A DNA stretch of 5,843 nucleotides, taken from NCBI RefSeq assembly GCF_938030725.1, contig NZ_CALHIQ010000174.1, forward strand, positions 1-5,843, written 5' to 3'. The notes under the pieces were generated by a model. The model had not been told where the DNA came from. It saw only the letters and a program-made list of their open reading frames with translations, and made no database searches. Positions within the stretch are counted from its first letter, which is position 1. Every line of letters begins with the position of its first letter. The position numbers and the translations under genes were made by a program. Source of the DNA: an uncultured Fretibacterium sp. Lineage in GTDB: Bacteria > Synergistota > Synergistia > Synergistales > Aminobacteriaceae. Below are positions 1 to 5,598 of the stretch, piece after piece.

Positions 1-73
1 TGGGACTGACGGCCCGTGAGCAAGGGCGAACGGCAGCCGGAAGGCTCCCCGAAGGGGGGCGTAGCCCCATTTT
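1..73 (+). other. GC-rich hairpin-rich tract, possibly the 3' end of a transcript
   Basis: No gene is recognised here. Reading the + strand, frame 1 stops at 7-9 and frame 2 at 17-19, so an upstream gene could end at either point. The tract folds into consecutive small hairpins. GCCC at 12-15 pairs with GGGC at 24-27. AGCC at 35-38 pairs with GGCT at 43-46 around a GGAA (GNRA-type) tetraloop. CTCCCC at 45-50 can pair with the G-run at 54-59. GGGGC at 56-60 pairs with GCCCC at 64-68. This could be the 3' end of a structured RNA, the trailer of an upstream operon, or a repetitive palindromic element. I could not match it to a known RNA family. Confidence 0.3.
56..73 (+). terminator. weak intrinsic terminator-like hairpin
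   Basis: A 5-bp all-GC stem (GGGGC 56-60, GCCCC 64-68) with a GTA loop is followed by A and four T residues (70-73). It would end a transcript entering the window from the left. The stem and the T-run are both short, and a competing fold with upstream C residues is possible, so this is a tentative call. Confidence 0.3.
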
Positions 74-79
74 AACGCT

Positions 80-162
80 TAAGGAAGCGCTGAAGGATAC
101 CCTCCGTTTGATGTTCCTTGATCGCTTTCAACAACTTTTGAAGATTAATCAGCGCTTCCTTA
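80..162. repeat. AT-rich segment bounded by a 14-bp perfect inverted repeat
   Basis: TAAGGAAGCGCTGA at 80-93 is the exact reverse complement of 149-162, with 55 bp between the arms. By my count 71-190 is about 40% GC, well below the GC-rich genes around it. If the outer TA on each side (80-81 and 161-162) is read as a target duplication, the inner 82-160 is a 79-bp element with 12-bp terminal repeats, the layout of a miniature inverted-repeat element. Because TA is itself part of the palindrome, the duplication cannot be told apart from the repeat. Other readings are a large stem-loop in the leader of the next gene, or a remnant of an insertion-sequence end. No transposase is present. Confidence 0.5.
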
Positions 163-166
163 GAGA
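138..166 (+). promoter_or_regulatory. weak candidate promoter for the DUF3084 gene
   Basis: TTGAAG (138-143, close to the -35 consensus) lies 17 bp before TAGAGA (161-166, a poor -10 match). The surrounding DNA is the most AT-rich in the window, which favours a promoter somewhere in 110-180, but no convincing -10 box is visible and the exact location is a guess. Confidence 0.2.
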
Positions 167-193
167 TCATCTTGATAAAAGCTTCTTGACTCC

Positions 194-222
194 CGTCGCG
201 CGGGTCGGCGGACCGCGCGACG
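194..222 (+). promoter_or_regulatory. strong GC hairpin in the leader of the DUF3084 gene
   Basis: CGTCGCGCGG (194-203) pairs with CCGCGCGACG (213-222). After a one-base G bulge the stem continues with TC (205-206) against GA (211-212), enclosing a GGCG loop (207-210). That gives 12 base pairs in all. Only TTT follows, so it is a poor intrinsic terminator. It ends 9 bases before the AAGGAG ribosome binding site, so it could modulate translation, protect the 5' end of the mRNA, or bind a protein as an inverted-repeat operator. Confidence 0.4.
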
Positions 223-231
223 TTTGAAGCG

Positions 232-237
232 AAGGAG
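232..237 (+). promoter_or_regulatory. ribosome binding site fixing the TTG start at 247
   Basis: AAGGAG is followed by a 9-base spacer to TTG at 247-249. No ATG or GTG in frame lies near it, and the encoded N-terminus runs straight into the first membrane helix expected for the family. This supports TTG as the true start. Confidence 0.75.
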
Positions 238-246
238 AGCTCACCG

Positions 247-1371
247 TTGAATTTTTCCGGTTCCGGCGCTAACTGGTTTTTGATCTTATCCCTGATCCTG
301 GGCAGCGCTGCGCTGGCCTTCCTGGGGGATGTCCTTGGGTTCCGGTACGGGAAGCAGAGGATATCCATCTTCGGCCTGCGCCCCAAGTACACCAGCCGCC
401 TGATCACCGCCATCACGGGCGGGGTCATCACCGTGATCGTCCTTGGAGTGCTCTCCGCGTTCTCCCAGGACGTGCGCACCGCCCTCTTCAGCATGAACTA
501 CATTCAACAGCAGCTCCTTGACCTGCGCTTACAGCTCAACCAGAGCCAGGAGATCGCCGACCAGGCCCAGGAGGCGCTCGCCGAACAGCAGGCGAGAATG
601 CAGGTCACCACGGCGAGCCTGGACCTCGCCCGGCTGGACCTGGACTCCCTTCGCAACGATCGCCTGCTCCTGGAGCAGGAGAAGTCCGACCTGGCGGCAT
701 CCGTTCAGGGGCTGCGGGACGAATCGGAGCAGCTGAAGCAGGCGCTTCACACCATGCGCAGCGGATCGATCGCCCTGAGCGCCAACGTCCTTCTGGCTCA
801 GGGGGCCTTTGAACCGGGCACGTCCGAGGAAGAGGCCCGAAAGGGGTTGGAGGACCTCAAACAGAGGGCCCGCGTCGCGGCCCAGGTGCGGATGTCGGAG
901 CTCCTGCCGTCGACCCCGCGGAGCGTTTCCGTCACGTTTGATCCGGAGGAGGAGGCCTCCCTGCTGAAGCGGATTGAGGACGCGCCGGACCGCCTCTACG
1001 TCCGCGCCATCTCCCGCGAGAACGTGGCCTTCGGTGAGGAGGTGGGCGTGCGCTTTGAGGTGGGCAGGAGCCTCCTGCTCTATTCCGACGGCGACGTCAT
1101 CTACCGACGGGTGTACAACGCTCAGGCTCAGGACTTTGACGCGGAGGAAGCGCTGCACAGCTTCCTGCGCGACCTGAAGGTGAGCGCAATCCACGAGGGC
1201 GTCCTTCCGGACCCGGCCACGAACAACGTCGGCACGCTTCGAGGCGAGGAGTTCTTCGACGCCGTGGAAACGTTGAGGTCGATCCACACGCCCGTCATCA
1301 TCAACGGCCTGGCGTCGGGGGACATCCACACCGAGGGACCGGTCAACCTTCGGCTTTCCTTCCAGGAGTGA
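247..1371 (+). CDS. DUF3084 domain-containing membrane coiled-coil protein
   Basis: The product has 374 residues. The N-terminus shows two hydrophobic helices (about 11-27 and 52-72) joined by a basic loop with the family signature: LGDVLGFRYGKQR, then ISIFGLRPKYTS (about 26-50). After the second helix comes the conserved SQDVRTALF stretch (73-81). A long Gln/Leu/Glu-rich heptad region follows (about 84-170) and is very probably a coiled coil. The C-terminal 200 residues form a mixed alpha/beta domain with no motif I recognise. This matches DUF3084 proteins, which I know from Cyanobacteria and Synergistota; their molecular function is not established. The positive-inside rule puts the basic loop in the cytoplasm and both termini, including the coiled coil, outside it. 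A role in envelope organisation is possible but is inference. The start is TTG, supported by AAGGAG 9 bases upstream. The gene ends 45 bases before the GNAT gene, so the two may be co-transcribed. Confidence 0.88.
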   Translation: MNFSGSGANWFLILSLILGSAALAFLGDVLGFRYGKQRISIFGLRPKYTSRLITAITGGVITVIVLGVLSAFSQDVRTALFSMNYIQQQLLDLRLQLNQSQEIADQAQEALAEQQARMQVTTASLDLARLDLDSLRNDRLLLEQEKSDLAASVQGLRDESEQLKQALHTMRSGSIALSANVLLAQGAFEPGTSEEEARKGLEDLKQRARVAAQVRMSELLPSTPRSVSVTFDPEEEASLLKRIEDAPDRLYVRAISRENVAFGEEVGVRFEVGRSLLLYSDGDVIYRRVYNAQAQDFDAEEALHSFLRDLKVSAIHEGVLPDPATNNVGTLRGEEFFDAVETLRSIHTPVIINGLASGDIHTEGPVNLRLSFQE

Positions 1372-1416
1372 GCCGCGGCCCCAAGGACAATGCCCTCATG
1401 AGGGACGGAGGCCAAT

Positions 1417-1833
1417 ATGGAAGACTACCTTTTCTACGACAGCAAGCTTGCGGTGAACGCGCAGGAGCTCCAGAGCCTTTACCGTTACACGGAGTGGGGG
1501 CACAGCCGCTCCGTCGAGGGGATTCAGGCCATGATCGACGGGACGAGCCTCTGCTTCTCGGCCCGGCACGACGACAAGCTCGTGGGGTTCTGCCGGATCA
1601 TCACGGATTTCGTCTACAGGGCGTCCCTGTGGGACGTCATCGTTCACCCCGCGCACCAGGGGCGGGGGCTGGGGGGCGCCCTGGCGGACTACGCTCTGAC
1701 GCACCCGGCCATCCGGAACATCCCCATCATCATGGCCTACACCACCGGGTGGATGCGCTTCCTCAGGGGGCGGGGCTTTGAAACGCAGCGGGGCCTGATG
1801 ATGCTCATGCGCTGCCCGATCGAATACTCCTGA
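1417..1833 (+). CDS. GNAT-family N-acetyltransferase
   Basis: The product has 138 residues, a usual length for a single-domain GNAT enzyme, which moves the acetyl group of acetyl-CoA to an amine. The acetyl-CoA pyrophosphate-binding motif A is clear: strand WDVIVHP (72-78), then HQGRGLGGALADYAL with the Q-x-x-G-x-G core at Q81-G86. Strand beta-4 before it (KLVGFCRIITD, 54-64) and the C-terminal segment (YTTGWMRFLRGRGFE) with the usual F-x-x-x-G-F pattern complete the fold. The start is the only ATG start among the six genes of the window, with GGAGG at 1407-1411 and a 5-base spacer. The substrate cannot be read from the sequence. It lies 45 bases after the DUF3084 gene and 58 bases before the WYL regulator, on the same strand, so it could be part of one transcript. 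It is probably a cytoplasmic small-molecule or protein acetylase. Confidence 0.88.
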   Translation: MEDYLFYDSKLAVNAQELQSLYRYTEWGHSRSVEGIQAMIDGTSLCFSARHDDKLVGFCRIITDFVYRASLWDVIVHPAHQGRGLGGALADYALTHPAIRNIPIIMAYTTGWMRFLRGRGFETQRGLMMLMRCPIEYS

Positions 1834-1834
1834 T

Positions 1835-1859
1835 CTTTCGGGTGCGCCCTGCACGAAAG
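1835..1859 (+). promoter_or_regulatory. inverted repeat between the GNAT and WYL genes
   Basis: CTTTC (1835-1839) plus GTGC (1842-1845) pair with GCAC (1851-1854) plus GAAAG (1855-1859), giving 9 bp with a GG bulge and a GCCCT loop. It begins one base after the GNAT stop codon. No T-run follows, so it is not a standard intrinsic terminator. It lies about 30 bases ahead of the WYL start and could be an autoregulatory operator or a transcript-stabilising hairpin. No clear promoter boxes accompany it; TGTAAT at 1860-1865 is a possible -10 without a good -35. Confidence 0.35.
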
Positions 1860-1877
1860 TGTAATCTGAATTCAAAC

Positions 1878-1882
1878 GGAGG
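1878..1882 (+). promoter_or_regulatory. ribosome binding site favouring the GTG start at 1892
   Basis: GGAGG ends 9 bases before GTG at 1892. An ATG at 1885 is only 2 bases away, in another frame, and opens a short Arg/Gly/Pro-rich reading that looks like a shadow. The GTG therefore fits both spacing and protein homology. Confidence 0.65.
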
Positions 1883-1891
1883 CGATGGCCC

Positions 1892-2905
1892 GTGCGCTGC
1901 GCCGGTGGAAGCGTTGGAGGGCGGAGTGCGCTGCCCCTATGCATACTCGAAATATTAAAGGCCTACTCCGACGAGGAACACCCCCTCACGTCGGGGGAGA
2001 TCATCAAAAAGCTCAAGGCCGACTACGGACTGAGCGCGGCGCGCAACGCAGTGGGGCGGAACCTCTCGCTGCTCTGCGAGCTGGGCTGGGACATCAGCAC
2101 CTACGAGGAGAACGGCCGGGGCGCCTACCTGCGGAGCCGGGAGCTCTCGGACGTCGAACTGCGGGTGCTCATCGACAGCGTGCTGTCCTCCCGGTACATC
2201 CCGCAGGAGGACGCCCGAAACCTCATCGACAAGTTGGCCGGCCTGGCCAACCGCCACTTTCAGGGCCGGCTTGACCACGTCCACTCCCTGCCCCTCTGGC
2301 CCCACCACCGAAACGGGGCGTTCTTCGAGAACCTGGACCGCGTCGAGGCGGCCATCGAGGACAGAAGACGGCTCCGCTTCGTCCTGAACTCCGTCGGCGT
2401 CAATGGGGAGCTGGTCCCCCGCGGGAGTCGCCCCTACGTCGTCCACCCCTTCGCCATGGTCTGCACCAACGGCCAATACTACCTGATCGGCTGCTACGAC
2501 GGCCGCGACAATCTCACTCACTACCGGATCGATCGCATGACGGACGTCGAGGTCCTGGACGAGCGCGCCCGCCCCATCTGGAGCCTGCCGGCCTATCGGG
2601 ACAGGAGCTTCGACGCTGCGCTCTACGCCCAGGAGCACCACTTCATGTTCGGCGGGGAGCCCAGGACGGTGGTGCTGAAGATGTCCCGCTCCTGCGCGGG
2701 GGACGTGCTGGATGCCTTCGGGAACCGGGCCTCCATGACCCCGATCGACGACGACCTGATGAAGGTGCGCGTCACCGCCGCCCTTGAGGGGATGCGCTTC
2801 TTCGCCCTGCAGTTCGGCAACCACTGCGAGGTCGTCTCCCCGCGCAAGCTGCGGGAGCAGGTCATGGAGGACGTCAGGAGGATGGCCAAACGATACGGCC
2901 TCTGA
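1892..2905 (+). CDS. WYL-domain transcriptional regulator
   Basis: The product has 337 residues, the normal size for one-protein WYL regulators. Residues about 14-80 form a winged helix-turn-helix with the typical opening ILEILKAYSDEEHPLT (18-33), then EIIKKL and the recognition-helix region around SAARNAVGRNLSLL. The WYL domain covers about 145-225: it has R180, the HPFAMV strand (185-190), YYLIG at 196-200 as the counterpart of the W-Y-L motif, and HYRIDRM at 210-216. The last 100 residues resemble the C-terminal extension (WCX) that follows many WYL domains. WYL domains bind nucleic acid or nucleotide ligands and control DNA binding; such proteins often sit beside phage-defence or stress loci. 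The start is GTG with GGAGG 9 bases upstream. Palindromic sequences lie on both sides (1835-1859 and 2948-2963), consistent with autoregulation or control of the downstream AAA+ gene, though this is inference. The regulated genes are unknown. Confidence 0.9.
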   Translation: MRCAGGSVGGRSALPLCILEILKAYSDEEHPLTSGEIIKKLKADYGLSAARNAVGRNLSLLCELGWDISTYEENGRGAYLRSRELSDVELRVLIDSVLSSRYIPQEDARNLIDKLAGLANRHFQGRLDHVHSLPLWPHHRNGAFFENLDRVEAAIEDRRRLRFVLNSVGVNGELVPRGSRPYVVHPFAMVCTNGQYYLIGCYDGRDNLTHYRIDRMTDVEVLDERARPIWSLPAYRDRSFDAALYAQEHHFMFGGEPRTVVLKMSRSCAGDVLDAFGNRASMTPIDDDLMKVRVTAALEGMRFFALQFGNHCEVVSPRKLREQVMEDVRRMAKRYGL

Positions 2906-2913
2906 GGCGGGCC

Positions 2914-2964
2914 TCGGTGCGCTGACCCGGCGTCCATCGGCTGACTTGCACCAATATCGGTGCG
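2914..2964 (+). promoter_or_regulatory. candidate operator region upstream of the AAA+ gene
   Basis: A 16-bp near-perfect palindrome, GCACCAATATCGGTGC (2948-2963), has 5-bp matching arms and only one mismatched pair. Its right half belongs to an 8-bp direct repeat, TCGGTGCG, found at 2914-2921 and again at 2957-2964, a 43-bp period of roughly four helical turns. GCTGAC is also repeated (2921-2926, 2940-2945). The whole cluster lies between the WYL stop and the AAA+ start. It may bind the WYL regulator. TTGCAC (2946-2951) resembles a -35 and TATGCT (2975-2980) a -10, but their 23-bp spacing is too long for a standard promoter. Confidence 0.4.
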
Positions 2965-2996
2965 GGGTGTCCTGTATGCTCTTGACTAAACGATCG

Positions 2997-3004
2997 GGAG
3001 GTGA
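2997..3004 (+). promoter_or_regulatory. near-ideal Shine-Dalgarno deciding the AAA+ start
   Basis: GGAGGTGA is fully complementary to the 3' end of 16S rRNA. Three in-frame starts follow closely: GTG 3001 and ATG 3004 lie inside or against the Shine-Dalgarno, whereas GTG 3010 sits 8 bases after the GGAGG core. Spacing therefore favours GTG 3010. Confidence 0.7.
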
Positions 3005-3009
3005 TGACG

Positions 3010-5040
3010 GTGCTGTTTTACAAGATCGGAATGGAGAGCGACAGGGCCCTGGAGAGCAGCGAGCAGAAGATGAGGAAAACGCGGGCCAGGATCAAGGAGC
3101 GGACGACGGAGGCCAACGAGAAGACCAGGGAGGAGATGAACTTTTTCGTCTCGGAGATCCACGACCGAAAGGTCACCATCGGCGCGGCGACGTTCGCCGG
3201 GGTCAAGGTCCCGGGCCAGGAGGACCTCAAGAGGGGCCTTGAGCAGTTCTGCGAGAGGATCGACCTCCATGGGAAGGACGCCGCCTTCGAGGAGATCACA
3301 GTGGCGGAGTTCTCCAGGCTGCTGTACGGCGCCAATCGGAGGGACTACATCGAGGACGACGACGAGTACAAGTCCGACCTCAACATGGATTTCATCGACA
3401 GCTATCGCTCCAGCGGCCACAGCGAGTTGCTGATCCCGAAGCCGTTCGCGAAGCGGGAGGCCTTTGTGGAGGCAAGGCGCCTGCTCTGCAGCGCCTCCTT
3501 CAGGCCGGAGCTCGATCGAATTTTCGACGCCCGCGGCCCGAAACACTTCGTGGGGCACCCGGTCCATTACGTCGTGATGTCGGACGACCCAAAAATTCGC
3601 CAGTCCATGCGGGAGCTCCTGCTGGGGGCCCTGCTCCAGAGGGGGCGCCTGTTGGGCAGGCGGTACTGCGTCCTGACGCTGGACCCCAACCGGGGGTGCT
3701 GCGACGCGGAGCGGCTGCGCAATTTCTACGACTCGCAGAAGGGGTGTACCCTGGTGCTGTCCCTGACGGATATGGGTGCCGATGAGGACGAAGACCGCTC
3801 TTATGCCGACGCCTCCAGCGAGAACCTAGCGGTCGTCGCCTCCTGCCTTGCCGCGTTCCGCCGCAACACCCTCTCCCTCATCGAGATACGGCGGTCGGAC
3901 GAGAAACTGTGCCGTCGTCTGATGGAGGAGCTCCCGGAGATCACGTTCGTCAAGCTGGAGGAGGAGGTCGTGTTCAACAGGGCGGCCAGGGGCTACCTGA
4001 GGCGGCTGGCCGGGGAAAACGGCGTCGAGAACTGCGACTCCCTCCTCAAGCGTCTGCCCGTGGCGGAGTCGGGTTACATCACCGCGGACCTCAACAAGAC
4101 GTTCAACAAATGGTACGACGATTACCTCAGGACCGAGCTTCACGCCCAGTATCGGGACCTGTCCGCAGGAGTCGACGGGAGGAAGGCGAAGCCCAAGGGC
4201 GACGCCTACAGGGAGCTGATGGATATGGTCGGCCTTCGGGCGGTCAAGGAGATCATCCTTCAGGCCGTCCAGTTCCACAAGGCCCAGAAGCTGTTTGCGG
4301 ACCGGGGAGTCAGCGCCCAAAGGCCGGCAATGCACATGGTCTTTGCCGGGAACCCTGGAACGGCCAAGACGACCGTCGCCCGCCTGATGGCCCGGATCAT
4401 GAAGGACAACGGGCTGCTCGCGACGGGTGGCCTGGTGGAGGTCGGCCGGGCCGACCTGGTGGGCAAGTACGTGGGCTGGACCGCGCAGATCGTCAAGAAG
4501 AAGTTCAAGGAGGCCAGGGGATCGGTCCTCTTCATCGACGAGGCGTACTCCCTGCTGGATGAGCGCGAGGGGCTCTTCGGGGACGAGGCGATCAACACGA
4601 TCGTCCAGGAGATGGAGAACGCCCGCGAGGACACGGTGGTGGTCTTTGCCGGGTATCCCGACCGCATGAAGGAGTTCGTGGAGCGCAATCCGGGCCTGAG
4701 GAGCCGCGTGGCCTTTCACGTCGATTTTCCCGACTACACGACGGAGGAGCTGCTGGATATCTTCGGCCTCATCCTGAAGGAGAAGGGCCGCAGGGCCGGG
4801 CCCGATACCCTGGAGCGTGCGCGGAGCCTGCTGGAGGGGGCGACGGCTGCTCCGGACTTCGGCAACGGCCGCTTCGTGCGAAACCTGGTGGAGCGGGCCG
4901 AGATGCGCCACGCCTCCCGCGTGCTGGCCCTTCCCCCGGACGCCGTCACGGACGAGTCGATCAGGACCTTCCTGCCAGAGGACCTGGAGCCTCCGGAGTG
5001 CGTCGGCAGGCCCACGGGGCGAAGGGTGGGCTTCGCGTGA
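3010..5040 (+). CDS. AAA+ ATPase, CbbX/SpoVK-like, with degenerate N-terminal AAA-like module
   Basis: The product has 676 residues from the GTG at 3010 (679 from GTG 3001). The first 45 residues are highly charged and probably helical. Residues about 165-330 read like a decayed AAA+ domain: the strand YVVMSDDPKI (187-196) stands where a Walker A would be but has no GxxxxGK, TLVLSLTDMG (247-256) stands where a Walker B would be but lacks D-E, and a helical lid-like stretch follows. Residues about 400-650 are an intact AAA+ domain of the CbbX/SpoVK clade. It has Walker A GNPGTAKTT (447-455, K453), pore loop GKYVGW (485-490), Walker B VLFIDEAYS (506-514, D510/E511), sensor 1 VVVFAGYPD (543-551), candidate arginine fingers in NPGLRSRV (560-567), and sensor 2 GNGRFVRN (618-625, R621). 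Ala452 replaces the last Gly of the Walker A. ATP-driven remodelling of a protein partner is expected; the partner is unknown. No rubisco or sporulation gene is nearby, so neither CbbX nor SpoVK should be assumed. Confidence 0.88.
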   Translation: MLFYKIGMESDRALESSEQKMRKTRARIKERTTEANEKTREEMNFFVSEIHDRKVTIGAATFAGVKVPGQEDLKRGLEQFCERIDLHGKDAAFEEITVAEFSRLLYGANRRDYIEDDDEYKSDLNMDFIDSYRSSGHSELLIPKPFAKREAFVEARRLLCSASFRPELDRIFDARGPKHFVGHPVHYVVMSDDPKIRQSMRELLLGALLQRGRLLGRRYCVLTLDPNRGCCDAERLRNFYDSQKGCTLVLSLTDMGADEDEDRSYADASSENLAVVASCLAAFRRNTLSLIEIRRSDEKLCRRLMEELPEITFVKLEEEVVFNRAARGYLRRLAGENGVENCDSLLKRLPVAESGYITADLNKTFNKWYDDYLRTELHAQYRDLSAGVDGRKAKPKGDAYRELMDMVGLRAVKEIILQAVQFHKAQKLFADRGVSAQRPAMHMVFAGNPGTAKTTVARLMARIMKDNGLLATGGLVEVGRADLVGKYVGWTAQIVKKKFKEARGSVLFIDEAYSLLDEREGLFGDEAINTIVQEMENAREDTVVVFAGYPDRMKEFVERNPGLRSRVAFHVDFPDYTTEELLDIFGLILKEKGRRAGPDTLERARSLLEGATAAPDFGNGRFVRNLVERAEMRHASRVLALPPDAVTDESIRTFLPEDLEPPECVGRPTGRRVGFA

Positions 5041-5083
5041 GTTCCGCCGCTGCCGTTGACGGCGAAGGGGACGAGGGGTTGGA

Positions 5084-5103
5084 GGCCGGCGGGCCGTTTT
5101 TTT
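5084..5103 (+). terminator. terminator-like hairpin with T7 tract, abutting the rnhA ribosome binding site
   Basis: GGCC (5084-5087) pairs with GGCC (5092-5095) around a GGCG loop. After one G come seven T residues (5097-5103). The stem is only 4 bp but is all GC. It lies 43 bases after the AAA+ stop and ends one base before the AAGGAGG site of rnhA. No promoter can fit between the two, so full termination would silence rnhA unless transcripts read through. Partial termination or attenuation that lowers rnhA-comF expression relative to the AAA+ gene is one reading; an accidental T-run is another. Confidence 0.4.
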
Positions 5104-5104
5104 G

Positions 5105-5111
5105 AAGGAGG
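5105..5111 (+). promoter_or_regulatory. ribosome binding site fixing the rnhA TTG start at 5119
   Basis: AAGGAGG is followed by a 7-base spacer to TTG 5119. A longer in-frame reading from TTG 5056 exists, but its extra 21 residues (Gly/Arg-rich, translated through the T7 tract) have no counterpart in ribonuclease HI, and it has no comparable binding site. Confidence 0.8.
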
Positions 5112-5118
5112 GGCTCTC

Positions 5119-5598
5119 TTGAGCGAAACGACGAGGACGGCGGTGACCGTCTACACGGATGGGGGCGCGTCGCCCAATCCGGGCCTTGGAGGGTGGGCCG
5201 CGGTGCTGCTGTCGCCATCTCACGGCGCGGAGCGCGAGATATCGGGCGCCGAGGAGGACACCACGAACAACCGCATGGAGCTCACCGCCGCCATAGAGGC
5301 GCTGAGGGCCCTGAAGCGCCCCTGTCGGGTGGACCTGCACACGGACTCCACCTACCTGCGCAACGCCTTTGAACGGGGATGGCTCGTGAAGTGGCGGAGG
5401 AACGGCTGGCGCACGGCGGCCAAAGAGCCCGTCCAGAATCGGGACCTGTGGGAGGAGCTGTGGGGCCTGGCTCAGACCCACGAGGTCCGCTGGCATTGGG
5501 TCAAGGGCCACGCGGCCGACCAGCGCAACAACCGCTGCGACGAGCTGGTGCGGGAGGCCAGGGAGCGCTTTCGGGCGGGCGCGGGGTCCGCTCCTTGA
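5119..5598 (+). CDS. rnhA: ribonuclease HI
   Basis: The product has 159 residues, close to the 155 of the E. coli enzyme. It cleaves the RNA strand of RNA:DNA hybrids, removing primers and R-loops in the cytoplasm, with two metal ions. All four acidic active-site residues are visible: D14 in YTDGGASPNPG, E54 in TTNNRMEL, D76 in LHTDSTYL and D141 in NNRCDEL. The flexible-loop histidine is H131 in VKGHAAD, matching His124 of E. coli. The basic handle region is also present (GWLVKWRRNGW, 87-97), placing it with the bacterial type 1 enzymes rather than the minimal forms that lack it. The start is TTG 5119 with AAGGAGG 7 bases upstream. The stop codon overlaps the start of the comF-like gene (TTGA), which suggests translational coupling. 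It looks intact and functional. Confidence 0.97.
   Translation: MSETTRTAVTVYTDGGASPNPGLGGWAAVLLSPSHGAEREISGAEEDTTNNRMELTAAIEALRALKRPCRVDLHTDSTYLRNAFERGWLVKWRRNGWRTAAKEPVQNRDLWEELWGLAQTHEVRWHWVKGHAADQRNNRCDELVREARERFRAGAGSAP

Noticed and set aside
3..227. Open + strand frame from the window edge to a TGA at 225-227, as the end of an upstream gene
   Set aside because: It runs through the hairpin tract, the inverted-repeat segment and the 194-222 hairpin. The peptide is unrecognised, and the inverted repeat makes both strands look similarly helical. Sequence left of the window would settle it.
72..494. Minus-strand reading frame of 140 codons across the AT-rich segment and the DUF3084 5' end
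   Set aside because: Most of it is antisense to the conserved membrane region of the DUF3084 protein. Only its last 30-odd codons look protein-like, and no ribosome binding site at a good distance precedes the internal ATG at 168-170.
1885..2274. ATG-started 129-codon frame overlapping the WYL gene
   Set aside because: The ATG is only 2 bases from GGAGG, the peptide is low-complexity Arg/Gly/Pro, and the alternative frame encodes a clear winged-helix and WYL protein.
3010..5040. Naming the AAA+ gene cbbX or spoVK
   Set aside because: The motor domain belongs to that clade, but the long N-terminal half differs from both, and no rubisco or sporulation genes are near.
5056..5084. TTGACG at 5056-5061 as the -35 box of an rnhA promoter
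   Set aside because: At 17-18 bp downstream there is only TTGGAG or TGGAGG, which does not resemble a -10 box.
5056..5118. N-terminal extension of ribonuclease HI starting at TTG 5056
   Set aside because: It would be translated through the hairpin and T7 tract and has no family counterpart, whereas TTG 5119 has an ideal ribosome binding site and gives the usual protein length.
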